Shown here one piece after another: positions 46,258 through 56,557 of a DNA stretch of 64,000 nt. Each line of letters opens with the position of its first letter. The stretch's first letter is position 1. Source of the stretch: an uncultured Bacteroidales bacterium. Its GTDB lineage: Bacteria; Bacteroidota; Bacteroidia; Bacteroidales; Muribaculaceae. Location: positions 1 to 64,000 of the forward strand of contig CACZAC010000013.1 in the NCBI GenBank assembly GCA_902779125.1. The letters are read 5' to 3'. The notes below the pieces were generated by a model. It made no database searches. It was not told the DNA's origin and worked only from the letters and a program-made list of their open reading frames with translations. Made by a program: the position numbers and the translations under genes.

Positions 46258-47472
46258 ATGACAAGAAAACTTTTACTTCTTGCCTTGCTTGTCACGCTAT
46301 TAGGACTAAACGCGATGGCACAAGGCAACAACACCCGCATGGGTGGTGACGAGAACGACGATCAAGAGTCGCTCGCCGAGCGCATCTTTAAGCTGGAGAA
46401 AAAGACTGATGCCTTCAATTTCCACATCAACTTCGCCTCGAGCCTGGTTGCCGAAGATGCCAACCACGGTGAGTGGGATTCCAAGTTCGTGTGCCGCGAC
46501 CTGCGCCTCGACATCAAGGGTGACATCACACCCAAGGTGTTCTACCGCATCCGTCACCGCTTCAACAGCAACCAGACCGCCAAAGGGCTTGACCGCTTTG
46601 CCAAGGCGACTGACATCATGATGGTGGGCTACCGTCCCAGCAGCAAAGTCGATATCGCCGCCGGTAAGCTGTGCCAGATTTGGGGCGGATTTGAATACGA
46701 CCAGAACCCCATGGAAATCTACCGCTACAGCGACCTCATCGACATGATGGACATCTTCATGGCGGGTGCGATGGTGAGCTACCGCCCCGTGCCCACCCAA
46801 GAAGTCGCCTTCCAGATGACCAACAGCTATAACGGAGCTTTCACCGAGGACCTGGGCGAAGATCCGCAGATTGTCACCAACGACCTGCAGCAGCCCGAGA
46901 AACTGAGCCGCAGCCGCGCCCCGTTCACCTATATCCTGAACTGGAACGGCAATTTCCTGCAGGACCAGTTGCAGACCCGCTGGGCGTGGGGTATCCAAAC
47001 CCAGGCCAAGCACAAGTATTCGCGCATGATTACACTGGGCCAGCGGCTGAATCTGCCGAATTACCAGCTGTATTTTGACTATTTCGGCGAATGGGACGAT
47101 GTGGACCGCCTGCACTATGCGACAACCGACCTGCAGAACATTATTGCCCCGGGCTCGACACACCTGGGCAAGGTACATAGCCACACCTTTATCGCCAAGA
47201 TGAACTGGCAGTTCGCTCCCAAATGGAACCTGATGCTCAAGGGCACCTACGAGACCACCAGCATCGCCAAAATCAAGGACCTGCACAACTACCGCAAGTC
47301 AATCGGCTATCTGGGCAGTATCGAGTATTGGCCGATGCCCAAAAAGCTGGACTTCCGCGTGTTCCTCGCCTATCTGGGCCACAGATATGACTTCAACAAG
47401 GCGTGCGGCCTTGAGAGCTACAACACCAACCGCGTGGAACTCGGTTTCATGTACCGAATCAAGTGCTATTGA
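46258..47472 (+). CDS. OprO/OprP-type porin-family outer-membrane protein
   Basis: A 404-residue protein with a signal peptide (about 1-21, ending NAMAQ). A short coiled segment (SLAERIFKLEKKTDAF) is followed by alternating beta-strands, for example KVFYRIRHRFNSNQTAKGLD and IAAGKLCQIWGGFEYDQNPM. The protein ends VELGFMYRIKCY. This pattern fits the phosphate-selective porin O/P family in Bacteroidetes; the transported solute is unknown. It follows lptB by 58 nt and ends at a terminator. Confidence 0.75.
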   Translation: MTRKLLLLALLVTLLGLNAMAQGNNTRMGGDENDDQESLAERIFKLEKKTDAFNFHINFASSLVAEDANHGEWDSKFVCRDLRLDIKGDITPKVFYRIRHRFNSNQTAKGLDRFAKATDIMMVGYRPSSKVDIAAGKLCQIWGGFEYDQNPMEIYRYSDLIDMMDIFMAGAMVSYRPVPTQEVAFQMTNSYNGAFTEDLGEDPQIVTNDLQQPEKLSRSRAPFTYILNWNGNFLQDQLQTRWAWGIQTQAKHKYSRMITLGQRLNLPNYQLYFDYFGEWDDVDRLHYATTDLQNIIAPGSTHLGKVHSHTFIAKMNWQFAPKWNLMLKGTYETTSIAKIKDLHNYRKSIGYLGSIEYWPMPKKLDFRVFLAYLGHRYDFNKACGLESYNTNRVELGFMYRIKCY

Positions 47473-47583
47473 GACAATTACATGATGGTGGCAGAACCGC
47501 CGCCCACGGGACAGGAGATGCCGGCAAGGCAGCAACTGTGACAAGGCATTAACGCGAGTTTTTTACATCACATGACCACAAGG

Positions 47584-47614
47584 GGGCTATCGCGAGTGAG
47601 CGATGGCCCTTTTT
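47584..47614 (+). terminator. Intrinsic terminator after the porin gene
   Basis: GGGCTATCGC pairs with GCGATGGCCC (one G-T pair) around a 6-nt loop, followed directly by TTTTT (47610-47614). It lies 111 nt past the porin stop. Confidence 0.85.
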
Positions 47615-47670
47615 GCATGAGTTTTAATAATTATTTTGAGTTATTATTTTATAATGTGGGGGATTTGGAT

Positions 47671-47678
47671 TAACTTTG
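47671..47678 (+). promoter_or_regulatory. -7 box before lplA and the glycine cleavage genes
   Basis: TAACTTTG at 47671-47678 is a full -7 match 18 nt before the ATG. No TTG lies at the expected distance upstream, where the sequence is TTATTTTATAATG. Confidence 0.45.
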
Positions 47679-47696
47679 CAGTTGATTTAGAAAGAC

Positions 47697-48683
47697 ATGA
47701 TGAAATACCTTAGTCTGCCTGACAACGCGACGCGCATTCTTCCGTTCTATTTGGCAATGGAGGAATTTGCGGCACGCATTATTGGAGAGGATGACATCTT
47801 CTTCATGTGGCAGGTGGAGCCGACGGTCATCTTCGGGCGCAACCAGGTGATTGCCAACGAGGTGAACGTGGAGTATTGCCGCGAGCACGGCATCGCCTTC
47901 TACCGTCGCCGCAGTGGTGGCGGATGCGTATATGCCGACCGCGACAACATCATGTTCAGCTATATCACCCGCAGCGACGAGGTACAGACAACGTTCACGG
48001 CCTATACCAGTGCCGTGGCAGCGATGCTGCGCGGCTTGGGGCTGAATGCCAGCGCCAGCGACCGCAACGACGTACTGATTGACGGGCGTAAGGTGAGCGG
48101 CAACGCGTTCTACCACATCCCTGGTCGCAGCATCGTTCACGGCACGATGCTCTATGGCACCAATATGGAGCACATGCTCAATGCCATCACGCCATCGCGT
48201 GAGAAGCTGACGAGCAAGGGGGTGGAATCGGTGCGCAGCCACATCACCACCCTGAGCGAGCATCTGTCGATGGACATCGAGGCCTTCAAGCAGCACGTGC
48301 GCGAGACGTTGTGTGACGGCGAGATAAGGCTCACCGCCGCCGATGTTGCCGAGATTGAGCAGATAACGCAGGCATATCTGGAGCCATCGTTCCTGTGGGG
48401 CAATGATCCCCGCTGCGAGGTTACCCGTGGCGGCCGCATCGAGGGCGTGGGCAGCATCTACGCCGATGTGGAGCTCAAGGGCGGGGTGATTCACGGCCTG
48501 CACCTGACGGGCGATTTCCTGCCCCTGTGCGAGGACGCCGGCAAAGCCATGCTCGACAAGCTGCGTGGCACTAAACCCGAAGCCGATGACCTGCGGGCTG
48601 CTCTTGACGGCAGTGACGCGGGCCAGTGGATACTGAACATGACAAACGAACAATTGATTAAGCTGTTAGCGATTAGCAGTTAG
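47697..48683 (+). CDS. lplA: Lipoate-protein ligase
   Basis: A 328-residue ligase of the LplA/LipB fold. VTIFGRNQ-like VIFGRNQVIANEVN, the lipoate-site block YRRRSGGGCVYADRDNIMFS, DVLIDGRKVSGNAFYHI and HGTMLYGTNMEHM are all family marks. It attaches free lipoate through lipoyl-AMP to acceptor lysines. Here it is the first gene of a glycine cleavage cluster, so GcvH is the likely main substrate. The accessory C-terminal domain is present (about 245-328). Confidence 0.9.
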   Translation: MMKYLSLPDNATRILPFYLAMEEFAARIIGEDDIFFMWQVEPTVIFGRNQVIANEVNVEYCREHGIAFYRRRSGGGCVYADRDNIMFSYITRSDEVQTTFTAYTSAVAAMLRGLGLNASASDRNDVLIDGRKVSGNAFYHIPGRSIVHGTMLYGTNMEHMLNAITPSREKLTSKGVESVRSHITTLSEHLSMDIEAFKQHVRETLCDGEIRLTAADVAEIEQITQAYLEPSFLWGNDPRCEVTRGGRIEGVGSIYADVELKGGVIHGLHLTGDFLPLCEDAGKAMLDKLRGTKPEADDLRAALDGSDAGQWILNMTNEQLIKLLAISS

Positions 48684-48747
48684 CTTTTAGAGATTGTACT
48701 TAAAACTTATAACTTAATATATTAACTGATTAAAACCATTTTAAACC

Positions 48748-49845
48748 GTGACTGAAGAAATCAAAATTACCTGTCTGCATGACAGGCACGTGGCGCAAGG
48801 CGCTCTCATGTCCCCCTTTGCTGGTTATGACATGCCCATCCAGTATGTAGATATTACCACCGAGCACAACGCTGTTCGCCAGAAGGTGGGTGTTTTTGAC
48901 GTTTCTCACATGGGTGAGGTGGAAATCACCGGCCCCGACGCCGCCAAGTTCACCAACTACATTTTCACCAACGACATCAACACTATCAAGAACGGCCAGA
49001 TTCTGTACGGCATGATGCTGTACCCCGACGGCGGCACCGTTGACGACCTGCTGGTTTACCGTGTTGACGACAATGACTATTTCCTGGTTATCAACGCTGC
49101 CAACATCGACAAGGACGTGGCTTGGATTATGGAGCAGGCCAAGAACTTCGACGTGAAGGTTGACCACCAGAGTGAGTTGTACGGCCAGATTGCTGTTCAG
49201 GGTCCCGATGCCGAGAAGACCATGGGCGAAGTGCTGGGTATTGACACCACCGACTTGACGTTCTACACCTTCAAGAAGTTGGAATATGACGGCAAGACCA
49301 TTATCGTGAGCCGCACGGGTTATACCGGTGAGGACGGCTTTGAGGTATATGCCGATCCCGCCATCATCTGCAAGATGTGGGATATGCTCATGAAGGCTGG
49401 CGTACAGCCCTGTGGCCTGGGTTGCCGCGACACGCTGCGCTTTGAGGCTGGTCTGCCCCTGTATGGTGACGAACTGACTCCCGAGATTTCACCCATCGCT
49501 GCCACCTTTGGCATGTTTGTGAAGCTCGACAAGGAAGGCGGCTTCATCGGTCGCGATGCCTGCGCCCAGCAGAAAGCCGAAGGCACTCCCAAGAAGCTCG
49601 TGGGCCTGGAGCTTGAAGGCAAGGCAATTCCCCGTCACGGCTATGACGTGCTCGACGGCGATAAAGTCGTGGGCTATATCACTACCGGCTACCACAGCAT
49701 CACGCTGGACAAGAGCGTAGCATTTGCACTGGTTGACCGTGCCGTTGGCGCGCTGGGCAACACGCTGAACGTGCAAATCCGCAAGAAAGTCTTCCCCGCT
49801 ACCGTGGTGAAGAAACGCTTCTATACGCCGAACTATAAGAAATAA
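48748..49845 (+). CDS. gcvT: Glycine cleavage T-protein (aminomethyltransferase)
   Basis: A 365-residue protein. GTG at 48748 is the best start: the next ATG would remove the conserved HDRHVAQGALMSPFAGYDMP block. The folate-binding fold is seen in VGVFDVSHMGEVEITGPDAA, SRTGYTGEDGFEVYAD and RDTLRFEAGLPLYGDELTPE. It releases ammonia from the aminomethyl-lipoyl group on GcvH and passes the one-carbon unit to tetrahydrofolate. It is 64 nt after lplA and 99 nt before gcvH. Confidence 0.95.
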   Translation: MTEEIKITCLHDRHVAQGALMSPFAGYDMPIQYVDITTEHNAVRQKVGVFDVSHMGEVEITGPDAAKFTNYIFTNDINTIKNGQILYGMMLYPDGGTVDDLLVYRVDDNDYFLVINAANIDKDVAWIMEQAKNFDVKVDHQSELYGQIAVQGPDAEKTMGEVLGIDTTDLTFYTFKKLEYDGKTIIVSRTGYTGEDGFEVYADPAIICKMWDMLMKAGVQPCGLGCRDTLRFEAGLPLYGDELTPEISPIAATFGMFVKLDKEGGFIGRDACAQQKAEGTPKKLVGLELEGKAIPRHGYDVLDGDKVVGYITTGYHSITLDKSVAFALVDRAVGALGNTLNVQIRKKVFPATVVKKRFYTPNYKK

Positions 49846-49849
49846 TTCT

Positions 49850-49885
49850 CTAGATGAACTAGATACTCTAGATGCTCTAGACTAT
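49850..49885. repeat. 9-bp repeat CTAGATxxx x 4
   Basis: Four consecutive 9-mers beginning CTAGA fill the gap between gcvT and gcvH. Confidence 0.8.
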
Positions 49886-49944
49886 AGAATCAATTCAATC
49901 GATTTTTAACAAACCAAATATTAACTAATTAATTTATAACAACA

Positions 49945-50325
49945 ATGAGTAAGATTATCGACGGACTCTATTACAGCGAGTCACATGAGTATGTAAAGGT
50001 AGAAGGCGACTTCGGTTTTATTGGTATCACCGACTTTGCACAGCACGAGCTGGGCAACGTGGTTTATGTTGACATGCCCGAGGTTGACGATGAGGTAACC
50101 GCAGGTGAGGAATTTGGCGCCGTTGAGAGCGTTAAGGCCGCCAGCGACCTGATGTCACCCGTTAGCGGCACCGTTGTCGAGGTAAACGAAGCCCTCGAGG
50201 ACGAGCCCGGCCTGATCAACAAGGATGCCTTTGAGAACTGGATCATCAAGGTTGAACTCAGCGACAAGAGCGAGCTCGACGGCCTGATGGATGCTGCTGC
50301 CTACAAGGACATGATTGGCGAGTAA
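49945..50325 (+). CDS. gcvH: Glycine cleavage H-protein
   Basis: A 126-residue lipoyl carrier of normal size. The lipoylation site is Lys64 in AVESVKAASDLMSPVSGTVV. The N-terminal YYSESHEYVKVEGDFGFIGI is also typical. It carries the aminomethyl group between the P, T and L proteins. The ligase for its lipoate is encoded 1.3 kb upstream. Confidence 0.96.
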   Translation: MSKIIDGLYYSESHEYVKVEGDFGFIGITDFAQHELGNVVYVDMPEVDDEVTAGEEFGAVESVKAASDLMSPVSGTVVEVNEALEDEPGLINKDAFENWIIKVELSDKSELDGLMDAAAYKDMIGE

Positions 50326-50329
50326 TTAG

Positions 50330-50371
50330 AGTTAGAAGTTAGAAGATAGGAGTTAGAAGTTAGGAGTTAAA
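50330..50371. repeat. Heptamer tandem repeat, AGTTAGA-type x 6
   Basis: Six 7-mers in register (AGTTAGA, AGTTAGA, AGATAGG, AGTTAGA, AGTTAGG, AGTTAAA) lie between gcvH and gcvPA. Confidence 0.85.
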
Positions 50372-50401
50372 CATTAACCGACAACTGAAAACCAATAAAC
50401 A

Positions 50402-51748
<1,347 letters not shown>

Positions 51749-51751
51749 GTT

Positions 51752-53178
51752 ATGAATAACACTTTTTACGGTAAACTCATATTTGAGTTGTCACAGAATG
51801 GCCGTCAGGGTTATTCCCTGCCCGAGAACAGGTGCTGCCCGAGGTTGATGAGCTGAGCGTTGTGCGCCACTACACCAACATGAGTAACAACAACTTCGGT
51901 GTGGACACGGGTTTCTATCCTCTGGGTTCCTGCACGATGAAGTACAATCCCAAAATCAACGAGGAAATCGCTGCCCACCGCGAGTTCACGGGTCTGCACC
52001 CGCTGCAGAACCCCGAGACCACCCAGGGCGCCCTCGCTGTTTACTACTTCCTGCAGACCAGCCTCGCCGAGATTTCAGGTTTGAAGGAATTCACCTTGAA
52101 TCCCTTTGCCGGTGCCCATGGTGAGTTGACCGGTCTGATGATTATGCGCGGCTACCACCTGGAGCGTGGCGACGTGAAGCGCACCAAGGTCATCATTCCT
52201 GACAGCGCCCACGGTACCAATCCCGCCAGCTCGGCCGTCTGCGGTCTTGACGTGGTGGTGGTAAAGAGCCGTCCCGACGGCACCGTCGATGTGGACGACC
52301 TGCGTCCCCTGCTCGACGAAACCGTTGCCGGTATGATGATGACCAATCCCAACACGCTGGGTATCTTTGAGCACAACATCGGCGAAATCGCCAAGGCTGT
52401 TCACGATGCCGGCGGCCTGATGTATTATGATGGCGCTAACCTCAACCCCATGCTGGGTAAGGTGCGTCCCGGTGACATCGGCTTTGACATCATGCATATC
52501 AACCTGCACAAGACCTTCTCGACGCCTCACGGCGGTGGTGGTCCTGGCAGTGGTCCCGTCGGTGTGCGTGAGGGTCTGGAGCACCTGCTCCCCAATCCCC
52601 GCGTCGTGAAAGTCGAGGAAGAGGAATACGACTACTTCAAACTCGAATGCAGCGACAAGTCCATCGGCAGCATCAGCGGTCATCTGGGCAACTTCGGCGT
52701 GATGATGCGCGCCCTTGCCTATATTCTGACCCTGGGTCGTGACCAACTCAAGTGGGTCGGCCCGCTGGCTACCCTCAACGCCAACTACATCAAGGAGTCG
52801 TTGAAGGACGTCTATGAGTTGCCCATTGGCGGCGTTTGCAAGCATGAGTTCGTCTATGACGGCTTGAAGGACAAGTCCACTGGCGTGACCACGCTCGACG
52901 TGGCCAAGCGTCTGCTGGATTATGGCTTCCATGCTCCCACCATCTACTTCCCCTTGCTGTTCCACGAGGCCCTCATGGTAGAGCCCACCGAGAACGAGAG
53001 CAAGCAGACTTTGGACGAGTTCATCCGCATCATGCGCGTGATTGCTCAGGAGGCTAAGGATGATCCCGAGATGGTGAAGACTGCTCCGCACAACACGCCC
53101 GTTCGTCGTCTCGACGACACCCAGGCCGCTTTGCATCCCATCGTGACCTGGCGCGAGCTCGTTGCTGACAACCAGTAA
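51752..53178 (+). CDS. gcvPB: Glycine dehydrogenase (decarboxylating) subunit 2, frameshifted near the start
   Basis: The ATG at 51752, behind a GGAGG-type site inside the gcvPA end, reads MNNTFYGKLIFELSQNGRQG, then YSLPEN, and runs to a stop at 51854-51856. The rest of the protein lies in another frame from about 51832 (VLPEVDELSVVRHYTN... to 53178, 448 residues). One extra base near 51829 (AACAGG read as AACCAGG) would give PENQVLPEVDEL without a break. The PLP lysine is in NLHKTFSTPHGGGGPGSGP (codon at 52510). Either one base is missing from the sequence or translation restarts at the GTG at 51832. The remaining protein looks fully conserved. Confidence 0.88.
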
Positions 53179-53202
53179 TTATTGAAACTGCTATAGAAAC
53201 TG

Positions 53203-53277
53203 CTCACGCTAAGTCGCTAAGACGCTAAGTTTTTTATTCTTTTTATGATTCTTAGCGACTTTGCGGCTTAGCGTGAG
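53203..53277. repeat. 27-bp inverted repeat of CGCTAAG units
   Basis: CTCACGCTAAG plus two further CGCTAAG-like units (53203-53229) faces its inverse complement ending CTTAGCGTGAG (53251-53277), with a few mismatches and a T-rich 21-nt loop. It lies between gcvPB and lpd and may also slow transcription. Confidence 0.85.
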
Positions 53278-53319
53278 GGTTTGTTAAACTCATTTTGAAA
53301 TCCATTCAACCCAAAGAAT

Positions 53320-54657
53320 ATGTTTGACATTATTATTATAGGTGCTGGTCCTGGCGGTTACGAGACCGCTGCCGACGCTGCCGCACATGGACTGAATGTC
53401 GCTATTGTGGAGCGGGACCAGATGGGTGGAACCTGCCTGAACCGCGGTTGCATCCCCACCAAGGCCCTGTGCCGCAATGCCGAGGTCATCAACCTGATGC
53501 GTGAGGCCGAAGTGTGGGGCGTGAAGACCGGTGAGTTGGCATTTGACTATGCACCCGTGTTTGAACGCAAGGAAGCCGTCGTCAAGCAGCTGCGCGAAGG
53601 TGTAGAGATGCTGATGGGCGCTCCCGGTATCACCGCCATCAAGGGCGAAGCCATCCTCAAGGACGCTAACACCGTTGTGGTGAACGGCGAGGAATACAGC
53701 GCCAAAAACATCATCATTGCCACCGGTTCAGCTCCCCGCGGTCTGCCCATCGAGGGTGCCGACCTGGCGATGACCAGCGACGACATCCTGGCGATGGAAA
53801 CGCTGCCCAAGAGCCTGTGCATTGTGGGCGGCGGTGTCATCGGCATGGAGTTTGCTGCCGTATTCAGCACCTTCGGTGTCGAGGTAACCGTCATCGAGTA
53901 CTGCAAGGAGATTCTGCCGCCATTTGACAAGGATGTGGCTAAGCGCCTGAAAACCGTCTTGAGCAAACGCGGCATCAAGATCATTACCAGCGCTGCTGTG
54001 AACGGCATTACTAAGGGCGAAGACGGCTTGACCGTGACCTACGAACTCAAGGGCAAACCCCAGAGCGTGACCTGCGAGAAGGTGCTCATGTCGGTTGGCC
54101 GCCAGCCCGTGTTGCCCCAAGGTCTTGACACAGTGGGCGTCACCGTGAGCCGCCGTGGCATCGAGGTGGACGACAACATGATGACTAACGTGCCTGGCGT
54201 ATATGCCATCGGTGATGTGAACGGTCGCATGATGCTCGCCCATGCTGCCAGTGCACAGGGACAACGTGCTCTGCACGCCATTCTGGGCAAAGCAGACGAT
54301 ATCAAGCTCGACATCGTGCCCAGCGCCGTGTTCACCGTGCCCGAGTTGGCGATGGTGGGCCTCACCGAGGAGCAGTGCGCCGAGAAAGGCCTTGACGTGA
54401 CGGTGAAGAAATCGTTCTTCCGCAGCAACGGTAAGGCTGTTGCCATGAACGAGACCGACGGTCTAATTAAGATGATTGTCGATAACGCAACGCGCCAGAT
54501 TGTGGGTTGCCACATCTGCGGTGCCCATGCCGCCGACCTGATTCAGGAAGTGGTTACCGCCATGAATGCCGGTGCCACCGTTGACCTGCTGGCCCGCAGC
54601 ATCCACGGCCACCCCACCCTGAGCGAGGTGTTGCTGACCGCCGCCCGCCAGTTCTAA
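53320..54657 (+). CDS. lpd: Dihydrolipoyl dehydrogenase
   Basis: A 445-residue flavoprotein. The FAD site is IIIGAGPGGYETAADAAAHG and the redox disulfide GGTCLNRGCIPTKAL (Cys40-Cys45 region). The NAD site is CIVGGGVIGMEFAAVFSTFG, and the second FAD motif VPGVYAIGDVNGRMMLAHAA. The C-terminal pair HxxxxE is in IHGHPTLSEVL. It reoxidises the dihydrolipoyl arm of GcvH and could also serve 2-oxo acid complexes. It lies 141 nt downstream of gcvPB and completes the glycine cleavage set. Confidence 0.95.
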   Translation: MFDIIIIGAGPGGYETAADAAAHGLNVAIVERDQMGGTCLNRGCIPTKALCRNAEVINLMREAEVWGVKTGELAFDYAPVFERKEAVVKQLREGVEMLMGAPGITAIKGEAILKDANTVVVNGEEYSAKNIIIATGSAPRGLPIEGADLAMTSDDILAMETLPKSLCIVGGGVIGMEFAAVFSTFGVEVTVIEYCKEILPPFDKDVAKRLKTVLSKRGIKIITSAAVNGITKGEDGLTVTYELKGKPQSVTCEKVLMSVGRQPVLPQGLDTVGVTVSRRGIEVDDNMMTNVPGVYAIGDVNGRMMLAHAASAQGQRALHAILGKADDIKLDIVPSAVFTVPELAMVGLTEEQCAEKGLDVTVKKSFFRSNGKAVAMNETDGLIKMIVDNATRQIVGCHICGAHAADLIQEVVTAMNAGATVDLLARSIHGHPTLSEVLLTAARQF

Positions 54658-54674
54658 CCACTACATGTAGGCCT

Positions 54675-54776
54675 CGGGCTTGCAATACCACAGCACGCCA
54701 CCCGCATCGATACCCCTTGATGCGGATGGCGCGTTACTTAAAAACTGATGAATCCACCCGATTTAATGATTCATCA
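54675..54776. repeat. Two hairpins and one copy of a 30-bp repeat after lpd
   Basis: GGCTTG...CACGCCACCCGCA (54677-54706) recurs at 56395-56424 after the next gene. CGCCACCCGCATC (54696-54708) pairs with GATGCGGATGGCG (54719-54731) apart from one mismatch. TGATGAATC (54746-54754) pairs with GATTCATCA (54768-54776). Confidence 0.65.
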
Positions 54777-54811
54777 TGATTAACCTTCTAACTATCAAAC
54801 GATAACCGACT

Positions 54812-56377
54812 ATGACAAAAAGCATTAAGTTCTTCTCAGCCATACTGCTGGCTATCGCGACACTCATGCCAGCCATGGCAAATGTGACAGTCACCCTGTA
54901 TGGCGACACACACTTAAGCAACACTGCCCCCATCAATAACGTCTATCTTGATGAAGTGGGCACCCGTACACAAGTAATGTACCCCGCCAGTGACCTAGTC
55001 GAAATGACTGGCGAAGTCATCAATTCCATGACATTCTACACCGAGAGTCCCATAACAGTGAGCGGAGGCAAACTTCAGGTTTCCCTGGGAGAGACCGACA
55101 AGTCAAATTACACCGACATCAAGTTTGTTGAAGATATGACTCCGGTTGCAACAATCTCGATGGTCAATGGCGCCACCGAAGTGTTAATCACTTTTGACAC
55201 CCCATATTACTACCGAGGCGGCAATCTGGTCTTTGAAACCATCGTTGAGGAAGTGGCATCGAGTTATTGCTATGTGACCTATCTCGGAGAGCGCCCTTCC
55301 AACTATAACACCATCACCCGTCGTGAGATTGGGAAATTCCTGCCAATGACCACGTTCAACTACGGTACTGATGACTCTTATTCGGCTAAAGTGCTTCCTT
55401 TTGAATTGAATTTCAAGACTATCCGTGCCCATCGCCAAGACATTCAGACTGTCGTCATCACAAACACCGGCTTGGAAGCGTTCACACCGACTTTCAGCAC
55501 CGATGAACCGTTCCATGTGGCTACGCCCAATGCCGTGGTTCCCGCTGGAGGCACCCTGGAAGTACCTGTGACCTTCGCTCCTACCGCCGTGAGTGACTAT
55601 TCCGGCACGCTCATCGTGGACTGTGGCGAGGCTGGTATCCACCAGGTTCTGCTGCATGGTAGCGCCATCGAGGCTGCTACCGACCTGGTTGTGGGTGACA
55701 GTACCGACTATGCCAGCTTTGTCCCCATCTATGGTCCCGATATTGACATCGTCGGGACTCAAGGACAGATAATCTACCCGGAACAAATGTTGCAAGACAT
55801 GATTGGCTGCCAGATTGTCGGTCTGCATTTCCACGTCAAGGACCAAGTGGAGATGGATGGCGGTAAGGTACAGCTTTCCCTCAAGGTGGTCGATGACAAC
55901 CAATTCACCACCCTCCAGTCCATTACAGAATTGACGACTGTTGCAACCATGACTCCAGTACTGAACAGCGATGAGTTTGTTTTCTATTTCGACGAGCCAT
56001 TTGTGTATCAAGGCGGTCATCTGCTTGTTGATTGCTCGGTCACCGAGGCTGGTATCACCAACTACCACCCCACCAACTTTTACGGCACGCCGATGGATTA
56101 TAATTGCAGCCTGTACAGAACGCGCTGGTACGACGAGTTCTACAATGACTTTGTGCCGTTCTTGCCTGCCGCTACCTTCGCCTATCAGAGTGTCGAAACG
56201 CTGCGCGGCGATGTGGATGGCAACGGAGAAGTCAGCATTGCCGACGTGACGTGCCTGATAGACCTGTTGCTCAACGGTGACGAAACGCCAGCTGCTGCCG
56301 ATTGCAACCTCGACGGCACAGCCAGCATCGCCGATGTCACCGCGATTATCGATTACCTGCTGACCGGGGCATGGTAA
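54812..56377 (+). CDS. Secreted protein with dockerin-like tail, function unknown
   Basis: A 521-residue protein with a signal peptide (about 1-23). Two related beta-rich domains (about 24-200 and 285-455) share the pattern TQVMYPASDLVEMTGEVINS / GQIIYPEQMLQDMIGCQIVG and ...YYRGGNLVFE / FVYQGGHLLVD. Between them lies an Ig-like segment (about 205-285, ITNTGLEAFTPTF, VTFAPTAVSDYSGTL) of the choice-of-anchor D type. Two dockerin-like repeats end it (GDVDGNGEVSIADVTCLIDL and DCNLDGTASIADVTAIIDYL). No catalytic motif is visible. The repeated domains may bind a ligand. It is flanked by two copies of a 30-bp intergenic repeat. Confidence 0.75.
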   Translation: MTKSIKFFSAILLAIATLMPAMANVTVTLYGDTHLSNTAPINNVYLDEVGTRTQVMYPASDLVEMTGEVINSMTFYTESPITVSGGKLQVSLGETDKSNYTDIKFVEDMTPVATISMVNGATEVLITFDTPYYYRGGNLVFETIVEEVASSYCYVTYLGERPSNYNTITRREIGKFLPMTTFNYGTDDSYSAKVLPFELNFKTIRAHRQDIQTVVITNTGLEAFTPTFSTDEPFHVATPNAVVPAGGTLEVPVTFAPTAVSDYSGTLIVDCGEAGIHQVLLHGSAIEAATDLVVGDSTDYASFVPIYGPDIDIVGTQGQIIYPEQMLQDMIGCQIVGLHFHVKDQVEMDGGKVQLSLKVVDDNQFTTLQSITELTTVATMTPVLNSDEFVFYFDEPFVYQGGHLLVDCSVTEAGITNYHPTNFYGTPMDYNCSLYRTRWYDEFYNDFVPFLPAATFAYQSVETLRGDVDGNGEVSIADVTCLIDLLLNGDETPAAADCNLDGTASIADVTAIIDYLLTGAW

Positions 56378-56394
56378 TCTTTTTTACAAGCCAT

Positions 56395-56424
56395 AGGCTT
56401 GAAATACACCGACACGCCACCCGC
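56395..56424. repeat. Second copy of the 30-bp intergenic repeat
   Basis: GGCTTG...CACGCCACCCGCA matches 54677-54706 at about 24 of 30 positions, in the same orientation and also just after a stop codon. Confidence 0.6.
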
Positions 56425-56500
56425 AATACACTGTCACACAACTCGGGATGCTATTCAAGCAACTCTCGATGATTTTGCACGCTAGATATTGGGATTAAAA

Positions 56501-56532
56501 ATTGTGCAGATGGGCTTTTTTGAGTAACTTTG
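56501..56532 (+). promoter_or_regulatory. Promoter of uvrB
   Basis: ATTG (56501-56504), 20 bp, TAACTTTG (56525-56532) fits the Bacteroidetes pattern. The ATG is 25 nt downstream. I found no LexA-like palindrome nearby. Confidence 0.6.
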
Positions 56533-56557
56533 CGGGTTAGAGTAAAAGTGAAGGACG

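Noticed and set aside
46306-48653. Long minus-strand frames under the porin and lplA genes
   Set aside because: The plus-strand genes have family motifs, while the antisense products do not. Biased codon use at this GC content opens such frames.
48684-48747. Possible glycine riboswitch before gcvT
   Set aside because: The gap is only 64 nt of AT-rich sequence with no paired aptamer stems.
52075-53136. 353-codon minus-strand frame
   Set aside because: Antisense to the well-conserved gcvPB body.
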